Positions 1 to 11,238 of a DNA stretch of 64,000 bases are shown one piece after another. Made by a program: the position numbers and the translations under genes. Where the stretch lies: contig NZ_JAMXBF010000003.1 of the NCBI RefSeq assembly GCF_023823685.1, forward strand, positions 496,001 through 560,000, given 5' to 3'. The stretch is from Pseudomonas subflava. Lineage in GTDB: Bacteria > Pseudomonadota > Gammaproteobacteria > Pseudomonadales > Pseudomonadaceae. The stretch's first letter is position 1. Each line of letters starts with the position of its first letter. The notes under the pieces were generated by a model, which worked only from the letters and a program-made list of their open reading frames with translations, made no database searches and was not told the origin of the DNA.

Positions 1-538
1 GCGCCAGCGCCGCCTCCGGCATGGTCCGCACCTGAGCGTCGGACGGTGTTTGTACCAGTGTCAGGCCACCGGCCCGGGCAATCGCCAGCAGGCCGGCGGC
101 GCCGTCCTCGTTGGCGCCAGTAAGCAGCGCGCCAGCTGCCCCGGCGCCATAGGCGTCGGCGGCGGACTCGAAGAGAATGTCGATCGAGGGTCGGGAAAAG
201 TGTCGGGGTTCTTCGCGGCTCAGCGAGAAGCTGCGATCCATCTCGATGGAAAGATGGTAGCCCGCCGGCGCCACGTAAAGCACGCCGCCACGCAGACGCT
301 CCTTGTCCTCGGCCTCCTTGACCGCCAAACCCACACGGCGGGCGAGCAGCTCCACCAGCAGGTTGTCGCCGCTCTCCGGCATATGCAGCATGCACACCAC
401 CGGCAGGCGGAAGTCTGCCGGCAGCCCATCGAACAGGTTCATCAGCGCCTCGACGCCACCTGCCGACGCACCGACCAGAATGGCCTCCAGCGGCGCACGC
501 GAACGCCCGCGCAGGCGGATCTGCGGTTGCCTGCTCAT
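1..538 (-). CDS. cheB: CheB-type protein-glutamate methylesterase, no receiver domain (3' end cut by window)
   Basis: Read by hand on the minus strand from the ATG at 538 to the left edge (about 179 residues visible). The product would remove methyl groups from receptor glutamates or a similar target. The start MSRQPQIRLRG runs within about 20 residues into the CheB catalytic core: GASAGG carries the nucleophile serine, LHMP the catalytic histidine region, and TGANEDGAAG matches the acidic loop (usually GMGxDG). There is no N-terminal receiver domain, unlike canonical CheB, so activity must be controlled some other way, for example by the adjacent kinase's receivers. The start codon overlaps the cheR stop as ATGA, implying translational coupling. 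The C-terminus lies outside the window. Confidence 0.85.
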   Translation of the reverse strand, partial: MSRQPQIRLRGRSRAPLEAILVGASAGGVEALMNLFDGLPADFRLPVVCMLHMPESGDNLLVELLARRVGLAVKEAEDKERLRGGVLYVAPAGYHLSIEMDRSFSLSREEPRHFSRPSIDILFESAADAYGAGAAGALLTGANEDGAAGLLAIARAGGLTLVQTPSDAQVRTMPEAALA

Positions 539-1344
539 CGCTTGCGGAAGATCCGTTCCTGCCGCACCAGCGCCTCGAACTGCCGGGCGTAGCCGGAGAA
601 GTCCAGGCTCTCCTTGCTGCCCAGGCCGAGGAAACCGCGGTGGCAGAGCGACTCGTGGAACAGCCCCAGGGCCCGGTCCTGCAGGCCGCGGTTGAAGTAG
701 ATCAGCACGTTGCGGCAGGAGATCAGCTGGGTCTCGGCGAACACGCTGTCGGTGGCCAGGCTGTGATCGGCGAAGGTCACGTTGTCACGCAGCGTCTTGT
801 CGAACAGCGCGCGGTCGTAGGCCGCGGTGTAGTAATCGGAGAACGCGCGCTTGCCGCCGGAGCGCTGGTAGTTCTCGGTATAGGTGCGGATGTGGTCGAG
901 GGCGAAGATACCCTGCTCGGCCTTCTCCAGCGAATGTGGATTGATGTCGGTGGCATAAATCATGGTCCGCTCGAGCAGCCCTTCCTCGCGCAGCAGGATG
1001 GCCAGCGAATACACCTCTTCGCCGGTGCTGCAGCCGGCCACCCACACCTTCAGCGATGGGTAGGTGTGCAGCAGCGGCACCACCTGCTGGCGCAGGGCGA
1101 GGAAGTAGCCGGGGTCGCGAAACATCTCGCTGACCGGGATGGTGAGGAACTGCAGCAGCTGCATGAACGCCTTGGGGTCATGAAGGATGCGTTCCTGCAG
1201 GGCCGAGATGGTCGGGCAGTCCAGCTGCGCCTGGGCCTGGCGCACCCGCCGCTTCAGCGACGCGCCCGCGTAGTCGCGGAAGTCGTAGCTGTAGCGCAGG
1301 TAGATCGCCTCGATCAGCAGGCGCAGTTCGATCTCGTCGGGCAT
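535..1344 (-). CDS. cheR: CheR-type SAM-dependent protein-glutamate methyltransferase
   Basis: A 269-residue protein with the CheR architecture: a helical N-terminal domain (residues about 1-75) and a Rossmann-like SAM-binding domain. VAGCSTGEEVYSLA (about residue 100) is the family's SAM motif I, and ATDINPHSLEKA and SCRNVLIYF are the later conserved blocks. Family members methylate glutamates of chemoreceptors using S-adenosylmethionine. No chemoreceptor, CheA or CheW is encoded here, so the target is unknown. The gene sits one base after the hybrid kinase stop and overlaps cheB by four bases, making a kinase-cheR-cheB operon. This arrangement suggests a non-motility signalling circuit in which methylation chemistry is tied to a phosphorelay; that is inference. 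Confidence 0.92.
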   Translation of the reverse strand: MPDEIELRLLIEAIYLRYSYDFRDYAGASLKRRVRQAQAQLDCPTISALQERILHDPKAFMQLLQFLTIPVSEMFRDPGYFLALRQQVVPLLHTYPSLKVWVAGCSTGEEVYSLAILLREEGLLERTMIYATDINPHSLEKAEQGIFALDHIRTYTENYQRSGGKRAFSDYYTAAYDRALFDKTLRDNVTFADHSLATDSVFAETQLISCRNVLIYFNRGLQDRALGLFHESLCHRGFLGLGSKESLDFSGYARQFEALVRQERIFRKR

Positions 1345-1345
1345 T

Positions 1346-4825
<3,480 letters not shown>

Positions 4826-4957
4826 GGGGATGTCCATTCGTTGGCTGACTCGCTGCTTCTGATCCGGGCGCGTATGGCGCACTGACCGCGCGCGCGCCCC
4901 GAAGTTTGCCAAACATTTGCGCGTTTCGCCGCCCCGATTACCACGACAGAGGAACCG

Positions 4958-5341
4958 ATGACCGCCACCCCCAAGAAGATCCTGCTGGTCGAAGACGATC
5001 AGGTCGTACGTCTGCTCACCCTCGAAGTCCTCGAGGAGTTCGGCTACCAGGTGCTGCCCTTCGAGGAGGCGCCCGGCGCGCTGGAGGCGCTGCGCGGAGA
5101 CGAGCACTTCGATCTGCTGATGACCGACGTCGGCCTGCCGGGCATGGACGGCCGCCAGCTGGTACGCGCCGCCCGCCAGTTGCGACCCAACCTGCCGGTA
5201 CTGTTCGCCAGTGGCTATGGCGAACGCGAACTGCTCGACGAGGTGCGCGCGAGCCATCCCGACGCGGCCAGCGAGGCCGTCGTCAAACCCTACGATCTGG
5301 CCCTGCTGGAGCGCCTGCTGGGCGAGCTTACAGGCGGCTAG
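4958..5341 (+). CDS. Single-domain response regulator (receiver only)
   Basis: A 127-residue CheY-like receiver without an output domain. LLVEDDQ supplies the acidic pocket, LLMTDVGLPGMDG carries the phospho-acceptor aspartate (about residue 57), FASGY the switch Ser/Thr region, and VVKPYD the conserved lysine. AGAGGA lies just upstream of the ATG. It is transcribed away from the hybrid kinase with about 130 bases between the starts, so the two probably share a control region. Such stand-alone receivers often act as phosphate shuttles or sinks for hybrid kinases; that role here is inferred from position. Confidence 0.9.
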   Translation: MTATPKKILLVEDDQVVRLLTLEVLEEFGYQVLPFEEAPGALEALRGDEHFDLLMTDVGLPGMDGRQLVRAARQLRPNLPVLFASGYGERELLDEVRASHPDAASEAVVKPYDLALLERLLGELTGG

Positions 5342-5412
5342 CACACGGCCTGGCGGGATAGCGAAGCGACATCTAGGCTGGTGGCATTCTCCCTGGAACA
5401 GGAGCGTCCACC

Positions 5413-6069
5413 ATGTCCCGCGCCTCCCCGCTTTGCCTGGGCCTGCTCGCCGGCCTGCTACTCACCGGCTGCGCCAGCCAGACCACCCAGCCCTCGCAGT
5501 ACTCCGGCTTCCTCGCCGACTATTCGGAGCTCAAGCCGGCCAGCTCGGCGAGTGGCGCGCCGGTGCTGCGCTGGGTCTCCCCGGACTACAAGGCGACCGA
5601 CTACGTCTCGGTCTACGTCGAAAAGCCGGTGTTCTACCCGGCGCCCAAGCCCAGCGACCAGGTCAGCCAGGCGACGCTGGAGCAGATCACCGACTACCTG
5701 AAGCAGGCCATCGAGCGCGAACTGTCGCAACGCATGCAGGTGGTCGACACGCCGACCCGCGACAGCCTGGTGCTGCGCAGCGCGATCACCGGCGTTGACA
5801 GTTCCGCCGAGGGCCTCAAGGTCTACGAGGTGATCCCCATCGCCCTGGTCGCCGCGGCCGCCAGCACCGCGGCGGGTACCCGCGACCGCGACACCAACAT
5901 CTACGTCGAGCTGGAGGCGGTGAACGCCGAGAACAACCAGCCAATGGTGCGGGTGGTGCGCAAGGGCCACGGCCTGCAGCTGGAGAACGACAGCAGCCAG
6001 CTGACGCTCGACGACCTCAAGCCGGCGCTGGATACCTGGGCCAAGGACGCCCGCAGCTTCAAACCCTGA
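5413..6069 (+). CDS. DUF3313-family lipoprotein
   Basis: A 218-residue exported lipoprotein. The N-terminus has a hydrophobic stretch ending in the lipobox LLTGC, with the acylated cysteine near residue 20. The mature part contains the pattern of DUF3313 proteins: an early LRWVSPDYKATDYVSV segment, a YPAPKPSDQVS linker, and a C-terminal half that includes an alanine-rich segment (IALVAAAASTAAGT). AGGAGCGT precedes the ATG. It is most likely an outer-membrane lipoprotein; no biochemical role is established for the family that I know of. It stands as a separate unit downstream of the response regulator. Confidence 0.8.
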   Translation: MSRASPLCLGLLAGLLLTGCASQTTQPSQYSGFLADYSELKPASSASGAPVLRWVSPDYKATDYVSVYVEKPVFYPAPKPSDQVSQATLEQITDYLKQAIERELSQRMQVVDTPTRDSLVLRSAITGVDSSAEGLKVYEVIPIALVAAAASTAAGTRDRDTNIYVELEAVNAENNQPMVRVVRKGHGLQLENDSSQLTLDDLKPALDTWAKDARSFKP

Positions 6070-6154
6070 TGGGCCGCCATCAGGCCGGCTGATGGCGGTT
6101 GAAGGGGGCGGCCGTAGCGAACAGGCTGGCCGCCTACCCTCACGGAGATCGCCC

Positions 6155-6559
6155 ATGCCCAGCCTCAACCCCAGCCCGGCGCAACTGGCCGCCTTCGCCG
6201 CCGACATGCCCGCGGGCCAACCCATCCTCATGCTCAACCTGCTGCGCTACAACGCCGCGGCCGCCTATCCGGACGCCAGTCCGCACGCAGCCTGCAGCGG
6301 CCGCGAGGCCTATGCCCGCTACAGCCGCAAGGCCCTGGCCAAGGTACGTGGCGTGGGCGGCGAGGTGCGCCTGCTGACCCCGGCGCGCGCCGCACTCATC
6401 GCGCCAGAGGGCGAGACCTGGGACGAAGTGCTGCTGGTGCGCTATCCCTCGCCGGAGGCCTTCCTCGGCATGCTCGCCGACCCCGAATACCGCGCCGCCA
6501 CCGTGCATCGCACCGCGGCCCTGGCCGACTCGCGGCTGATCGGCTGCCAGGACGCCTAG
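6155..6559 (+). CDS. DUF1330-like dimeric alpha-beta barrel protein
   Basis: A 134-residue cytosolic protein starting MPSLNPSPAQ; GGAG seven bases before the ATG supports this start over longer in-frame extensions. The segment GQPILMLNLLRY, followed by a tyrosine-rich REAYARYSRKAL and YPSPEAFLGMLADPEYRAA, matches the ferredoxin-like fold of DUF1330 / dimeric alpha-beta barrel proteins, where the last block is the usual 'SxxAFxxWyxSpEYq' region. No enzymatic function can be assigned. Its 3' end overlaps the convergent EAL gene by four bases. Confidence 0.75.
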   Translation: MPSLNPSPAQLAAFAADMPAGQPILMLNLLRYNAAAAYPDASPHAACSGREAYARYSRKALAKVRGVGGEVRLLTPARAALIAPEGETWDEVLLVRYPSPEAFLGMLADPEYRAATVHRTAALADSRLIGCQDA

Positions 6560-8130
6560 GCCGCCTGCAGCTCCAGCAGCTTGCGGAACTGCCGGGCGGT
6601 AAGCGGCTTGGCGAACAGCCAGCCCTGGCCGCAGTGTGCGCCCTGGGACGCGAGGAACAGCGCCTGGGCCTCGTGCTCGATGCCCTCCGCCACCACCTTC
6701 AGCTGCAGCGCGTTGGCCATCTGGATGATGTGCGGCGCCACGCCGCTGCTGGCGGCGTCGTGGCCCAGGGCATCGACGAAGGATTTATCGATCTTCAGCA
6801 CGTCGGCCGGCAGCTCCTGCAGGTAGGAGAGGCTGGAGTAGCCGGTGCCGAAGTCGTCGATCAGCACCCGGTGGCCACTGGCGCGCAGCTGCGCCAGCAC
6901 GCCCTTGGCGGCCTGGATGTCGGCCAGCCCCGACTCGGTGACCTCGAAGGCGATCTGCGCGGCGCTGACCCGGTACTGCAGCAGCAGGCGCGAGGCCAGG
7001 GCGCCGATGCGCGGCTCGGCCACGTCGCAGGCAGCCAGGTTGATCGACACATACAGGCCCGGGCGCTGGCGCAGCAGCTCGCCGAGCTGGGCGAGGGTCT
7101 GTTCCAGCATGTAGTCGGTGATCTCGCGGATCTGCCCGCTGCTCTCGGCCATGGGAATGAAATGGTCGGGGCCGAGCAGCTTGCCGTCGGCGCGGCGCCA
7201 GCGCACCAGCGCCTCGGCGCCGACGCAGCGGCGACTCTCCAGGTCGAAGATCGGCTGGTAGCGCACTCGCAGCGCGCGCCGGCGCAGCGCCGAGGCCAGC
7301 GAGCCACCGAGCGACTGGCGATAGCTGACCAGGTGATAAGTGGTGCCGCCGACCAGCAGCGCCAGCAGCACGGCCACCGGCAGCCAGCCCGCCATGCCCT
7401 GGCGCAGGCGCTGCTGCAGCAGGCTGCGGTCGGCGAACAGCACCAGCTCGAAGTCCGGGCTGTTGGTCGGCATGCGGTAGATCAACTGGTCCGGCGTCAG
7501 CAGCAGCGCCTGCTTTTGCGGCCAACCCTCGGCCGGCGGCCATGCCTGAGCCTGGCCGAGGATGGGCAGCGCGGCCGAGCCGCCGCCGGGCACGATCATC
7601 AGGCTGCCGCCGGGTGGCAGCTCGACCATGTCGGCCAGGTGGCCGCGAGACGTGGACAGGCGAAAATGTCCGCGGCCGACCACCAGCGCGGCCAGGTCGT
7701 CATCCGGCTGGGTCGTGGTGTTCAGCCAGTAGCGCTGGCGTTCGCCCTCCAGGTCCGCCGGCCGCTCCGGGCCGAATGAGCTACGCCGCGGCGACGACGA
7801 GCAGCGCTGACCGCCGCCGATAAAGGCCGCCTCGTAGACGAAGCGGTGCTGGAACACCACGCGGCGCAGGGTCTCCACCATGGCGATGTCGCAACCGCGC
7901 AACGGCTGCTGCTCCAGCTCGTCGAGAGCGGCGCCGAGCTGGCCGAAGATCTGCTCGATGCGCTGCAGGAAGCGCTGACCCTGCGCCTGCAGGCGCTCGG
8001 CCTCGGCCCGCTGGGCCTGCTGATTGGCCAGCCACAGACCGGCGGCAGTGAACAGCAGCAGCGCGAGGCAACCGGCCAATAGCGCCGCCGGCCAGGGACG
8101 GAAAATCAGGCGGCGCAGGCTGAGCGACAT
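6556..8130 (-). CDS. CSS-motif plus EAL domain cyclic-di-GMP phosphodiesterase
   Basis: A 524-residue inner-membrane protein. TM1 lies at about 13-35 and TM2 at about 235-258, enclosing a periplasmic CSS domain with a first cysteine in LRGCDIAMVETL and the CSSS motif near residue 110. In the family these cysteines form a disulfide that responds to periplasmic redox state. The cytosolic EAL domain has GAEALVRW (the EAL signature as EALVRW), SINLA, FEVTESG, DDFGTGYSSL and LKIDKSFV, so the metal-binding acidic residues appear intact and hydrolysis of c-di-GMP to pGpG is expected. The window also carries dsbA and a diguanylate cyclase, both relevant to such a circuit, but no direct link is shown. 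Confidence 0.92.
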   Translation of the reverse strand: MSLSLRRLIFRPWPAALLAGCLALLLFTAAGLWLANQQAQRAEAERLQAQGQRFLQRIEQIFGQLGAALDELEQQPLRGCDIAMVETLRRVVFQHRFVYEAAFIGGGQRCSSSPRRSSFGPERPADLEGERQRYWLNTTTQPDDDLAALVVGRGHFRLSTSRGHLADMVELPPGGSLMIVPGGGSAALPILGQAQAWPPAEGWPQKQALLLTPDQLIYRMPTNSPDFELVLFADRSLLQQRLRQGMAGWLPVAVLLALLVGGTTYHLVSYRQSLGGSLASALRRRALRVRYQPIFDLESRRCVGAEALVRWRRADGKLLGPDHFIPMAESSGQIREITDYMLEQTLAQLGELLRQRPGLYVSINLAACDVAEPRIGALASRLLLQYRVSAAQIAFEVTESGLADIQAAKGVLAQLRASGHRVLIDDFGTGYSSLSYLQELPADVLKIDKSFVDALGHDAASSGVAPHIIQMANALQLKVVAEGIEHEAQALFLASQGAHCGQGWLFAKPLTARQFRKLLELQAA

Positions 8131-8239
8131 GGGGAGGGCTCCGGACGGGACCCTTCAGGTATAGCCCAGCGGCAGGCGCCGGCGCCGCGCATCGCTCGGT
8201 GCGCAGCGAAATGCCCGAGCGGGTCGACGGACGGCCACC

Positions 8240-9013
8240 TCAGCGCCCGTTGAGCACCTGGAGGATGGCCGCGCTCTCGGCATCCGGCTCGCCGTCGTAA
8301 CGGGCCGGGCGGTACTTCATCTGGAAGGCGATCAGCACGTTGCGGGTCGCCTGATCCAGCACGCCGGTATGCGGCACCGTGTAGCCGAGTTGCTGCAACT
8401 GCTGCTGGAACCAGAAGACATCCGCCGGCACGGCGGCGAAGCGCGCCTGCTCGCGGGCCACGGCGGCGGCATCCGGCCAGCGGATCAGGCCGGCGTCGGC
8501 CAGGCGCTTCCAGGGGAACAGCGGGCCCGGGTCGACCTTGCGCTGCGGCGCGACGTCGCTGTGACCGATGATGCTGTCGATCGGCAGGTCGTGGCGCTGG
8601 ACCAGGTCCTTGAGCAAGGCGATCAGAGCCTGGATCTGTGCCTCGCCGTAGGGCTGCCAGTAACGCCCGGTGGGTCCGTCGTAGTAGCCCTGGTTGACCA
8701 GCTCGATGCCGATGCTGCTGGCGTTGAGCCAGGTGCGGCCCTGCCACTCGCTGACCCCGGCGTGCCAGGCGCGGCGGTCCTCGTCGACCAGGCGGTAGAC
8801 CTTGGCCGAGCCGTCGCCGATCAGGTAGTGGGCGCTGACCTCGCCATGGGTCAGCAGGGCCAGCGAGCGCGCAAGGTCGGTCGAGGTGTAGTGCAGGACG
8901 ATGTACTGCACGCGGCTGCTCTGGCCCTGCGAGCGCAGGCTGTCGTCGATGCTCAGGCCACCGGCGCAGCCGGCGAGGAGCAGGGCGGTGAGGGCGAGGA
9001 AGGCGAATCTCAT
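8240..9013 (-). CDS. ampDh2: Lipoprotein N-acetylmuramoyl-L-alanine amidase (AmiD/AmpDh2 type)
   Basis: About 257 residues from the ATG at 9013; a GTG 15 bases upstream is the alternative. The signal ends in LLLAGC, a lipobox, so the enzyme is membrane-anchored and periplasmic. The Amidase_2 fold shows the zinc ligands: IVLHYTS, WHAGVSEW and IIGHSDVAPQRKVDPG. A C-terminal peptidoglycan-binding domain (FQQQLQQLGY...GVLDQATRNVLIAFQ) follows. The family cleaves the amide bond between N-acetylmuramic acid and L-alanine in peptidoglycan or its anhydro fragments. Lipid anchoring and the neighbourhood match P. aeruginosa AmpDh2; the symbol is therefore an inference from architecture and gene order. 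Confidence 0.85.
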   Translation of the reverse strand: MRFAFLALTALLLAGCAGGLSIDDSLRSQGQSSRVQYIVLHYTSTDLARSLALLTHGEVSAHYLIGDGSAKVYRLVDEDRRAWHAGVSEWQGRTWLNASSIGIELVNQGYYDGPTGRYWQPYGEAQIQALIALLKDLVQRHDLPIDSIIGHSDVAPQRKVDPGPLFPWKRLADAGLIRWPDAAAVAREQARFAAVPADVFWFQQQLQQLGYTVPHTGVLDQATRNVLIAFQMKYRPARYDGEPDAESAAILQVLNGR

Positions 9014-9036
9014 GGGCGAGGCGGGCACCGTTCGGC

Positions 9037-9630
9037 TCAGGGGGTGATGTGCAGGATGCTCTGCAGGTTGTCAAGCAGCATGTCGACGCTGAGCATGATC
9101 AGCAACATGCCGGTCAGCCGCTCCACGGCGGTGAGACCGCGCGGGCCGAGGAATTTCTGCAGCCACGAGGCCTGCAGCAGGATGCTGGCGGTGGCCAGCC
9201 AGGCCAGGCCGACGGCCAGGTACAGTTCCCAGATCGGACCGTCATAGGTGCTGCGCAGGGTCAGCAGGATGGCCAGGGCCGACGGCCCGGCCACCGCCGG
9301 GGTGGCCAGCGGCACCAGCAGCGGCTCGCCGTCGGGCAAGTCGCCCAAGACGCCTTCCGGACGCGGGAAGATCAGGCGCATGGCGATGACGAAGAGGATG
9401 ATGCCGCCGGCGATGGCGGTGGATTCGCGCGACAGGCCCAGGCCGCTGAGGATCTTGTCGCCGAAGGTGAGGAACAGCATCAGCAGCGCCAGGGCCAGCA
9501 GCAGCTCGCGCAGGGCCACACGCATGCGCCGTTCGGGCGCGACGTTCTTCAGCGCGGCCAGGTAGATGGCGATGTTGCCGAAGGGATCGGTGACCAGAAA
9601 GACCAGGACGGCGACGGCGAAGATATCCAT
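9037..9630 (-). CDS. MarC-family integral membrane protein
   Basis: A 197-residue membrane protein starting MDIFAVAVLVFLVTDPFGN; AAGGAGT precedes this ATG, so the longer upstream extension was rejected. Six hydrophobic segments span the protein. The MarC signatures are the opening DPFGNIAIYLAAL, the central AGPSALAILL and the FVIAMRL helix. MarC proteins are polytopic inner-membrane proteins once linked to multiple antibiotic resistance, a link later disputed; the substrate is unknown. It is followed 23 bases later by the amidase gene on the same strand, a possible two-gene unit. Confidence 0.87.
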   Translation of the reverse strand: MDIFAVAVLVFLVTDPFGNIAIYLAALKNVAPERRMRVALRELLLALALLMLFLTFGDKILSGLGLSRESTAIAGGIILFVIAMRLIFPRPEGVLGDLPDGEPLLVPLATPAVAGPSALAILLTLRSTYDGPIWELYLAVGLAWLATASILLQASWLQKFLGPRGLTAVERLTGMLLIMLSVDMLLDNLQSILHITP

Positions 9631-9805
9631 GTGTACTCCTTGCAGATCGGCACAGTCTACCGGCCGACACGACGCCGGCAAAACGAGAGTCCCGTCACAG
9701 CGCGCGCGGCGTGCGCCGCCGCACAGGCGAAGCCGGGGGACGAACGGCGGCCCGCTGCGCCCACGGCGGCCTATCGTCAATGCACCGCTCCCGAGGAAAC
9801 CCGCC

Positions 9806-11230
9806 ATGCGCCGTGTGCTGCTCTGGTTCAAGCAGGATCTGCGCCTCGACGACCACCCGGCCCTGCAGGCCGCCATGGCCGCCGACCGTCTGCTGCCGCT
9901 GTACGTCCTCGATCCCGCCTTGTTGCTCCCCGGCCCCCTGGGCAGCCGCCGCCTCGGCGTGCATCGCGCGCGTTTCCTGCTGGAAAGCCTGGTCGCCCTC
10001 GACGGCGAGCTGCGCCAGCGCGGCTCCGGCCTGCGGGTGGTACAGGGCCGGGTCGAAGAGTGGATTCCGCGCCTGGTCGAGGAGCTCGACCTGGACGCCG
10101 TGCTGACGCTGGACGAGATCGTGCCCGACGAGCGCGCCCGGCTCGATGCGGTGGCGCATGCGCTGGGCCGCCGCGCGCCGCTGCAGCGGCTGCCCGCCGA
10201 CCATCTGCTGGGCGACGGCGAGTTGCCCTGCCCGCCCAGCGAGCTGCCACAGGTGTTCAGCCGCTTCCGCGAGGCGGTCGAACAACGCCCGCCGGTGTTC
10301 CAGCCACGGCCTGCGGCGGCGCGCCTGCCGGCGCTGCCGGACGAGGCCGGCGGTTACGGCGGCGCGCTGCCCAGCCTGTCCCAGCTCGGCCTGGGCGAGC
10401 CGCTCGCCGAGCCCAACAGCGCCTTCCCCTTCGCCGGCGGCGAGCCGGCCGGGCAGGCGCGGCTGCGCGACTACCTGTGGCTGAGCCAGGGCGTGCGCCA
10501 GTACCTGGAGACCCGCGACGGCATGGTCGGCAGCGAATACTCGTCCAAGCTCTCGCCCTGGCTGGCCAACGGCAGCCTGTCGGCGCGCAGGGTGACGGCC
10601 GAACTGCGTCGCCATGAGTCGCAGTACGGACAGAACGATTCGACCCGCGCGCTCTGGCAACAGCTGCTGTGGCGCGACTTCTTCCGCCGCACCCTGGCGC
10701 GCCACGGCGACGCCCTGTTCCGCAGTGCCGGGCTGAAGGCCACGGCACGCGCGCCGACGCACCTGGACGAGCGCTTCGAGCGCTGGTGCCAGGGCCGCAC
10801 CGGCATGCCACTGGTGGACGCCAACATGCGCGAGCTCGCGGCCACCGGCTATCTGTCCGCCCGCGGTCGCCAGATCGTCGCCACCTACCTGGTCGGCGAC
10901 CTGCGACAGGACTGGCGCCACGGCGCCGCCTGGTTCGAGGAGCATCTGCTGGATTACGACCCGGCGAGCACCTGGGGCAACTGGGCCTACCTCGCCGGTG
11001 TCGCCAGCGATCCGCGTCGTCGGCCGCTGGCCAACGCCCTGCGTCAGGCCCGCCACTACGACCCCGAAGCCACCTACGTCAGCCTGTGGCTGCCTGAGCT
11101 GCGCAGCGTACCGCCGCAGCTGCGGCATACGCCCTTCCTGCTGCCGCACCTGCAACTGGACGCCATGGGCTATCCGCGCCTGGAGCACATTCCGGAAGCC
11201 TGGAAGCCCTATCTGCCCAGCGCCGCCTGA
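9806..11230 (+). CDS. DASH-type cryptochrome / deoxyribodipyrimidine photolyase family protein
   Basis: A 474-residue flavoprotein starting MRRVLLWFKQDLRLDDHPAL, the classic photolyase N-terminus; GAGGA precedes this ATG. The N-terminal antenna domain runs to about 130 and the C-terminal FAD domain includes SSKLSPWLANGSLSAR and WQQLLWRDFFR. TGMPLVDANMREL, the SARGRQIVATYL block, and the ending STWGNWAYLAGVASDPR then YPRLEHIPEAWKPYL are typical of the DASH subfamily rather than of class I CPD photolyases. Cry-DASH proteins bind FAD and MTHF and repair UV-induced pyrimidine dimers, preferentially in single-stranded DNA. Single gene, convergent with dgcH. Confidence 0.88.
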   Translation: MRRVLLWFKQDLRLDDHPALQAAMAADRLLPLYVLDPALLLPGPLGSRRLGVHRARFLLESLVALDGELRQRGSGLRVVQGRVEEWIPRLVEELDLDAVLTLDEIVPDERARLDAVAHALGRRAPLQRLPADHLLGDGELPCPPSELPQVFSRFREAVEQRPPVFQPRPAAARLPALPDEAGGYGGALPSLSQLGLGEPLAEPNSAFPFAGGEPAGQARLRDYLWLSQGVRQYLETRDGMVGSEYSSKLSPWLANGSLSARRVTAELRRHESQYGQNDSTRALWQQLLWRDFFRRTLARHGDALFRSAGLKATARAPTHLDERFERWCQGRTGMPLVDANMRELAATGYLSARGRQIVATYLVGDLRQDWRHGAAWFEEHLLDYDPASTWGNWAYLAGVASDPRRRPLANALRQARHYDPEATYVSLWLPELRSVPPQLRHTPFLLPHLQLDAMGYPRLEHIPEAWKPYLPSAA

Positions 11231-11238
11231 GCCGGGCG

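Noticed and set aside
4826..5344. 173-residue N-terminal extension of the hybrid kinase
   Set aside because: It runs antisense through the divergent response regulator; the ATG at 4825 gives a normal TM1-CHASE3 start.
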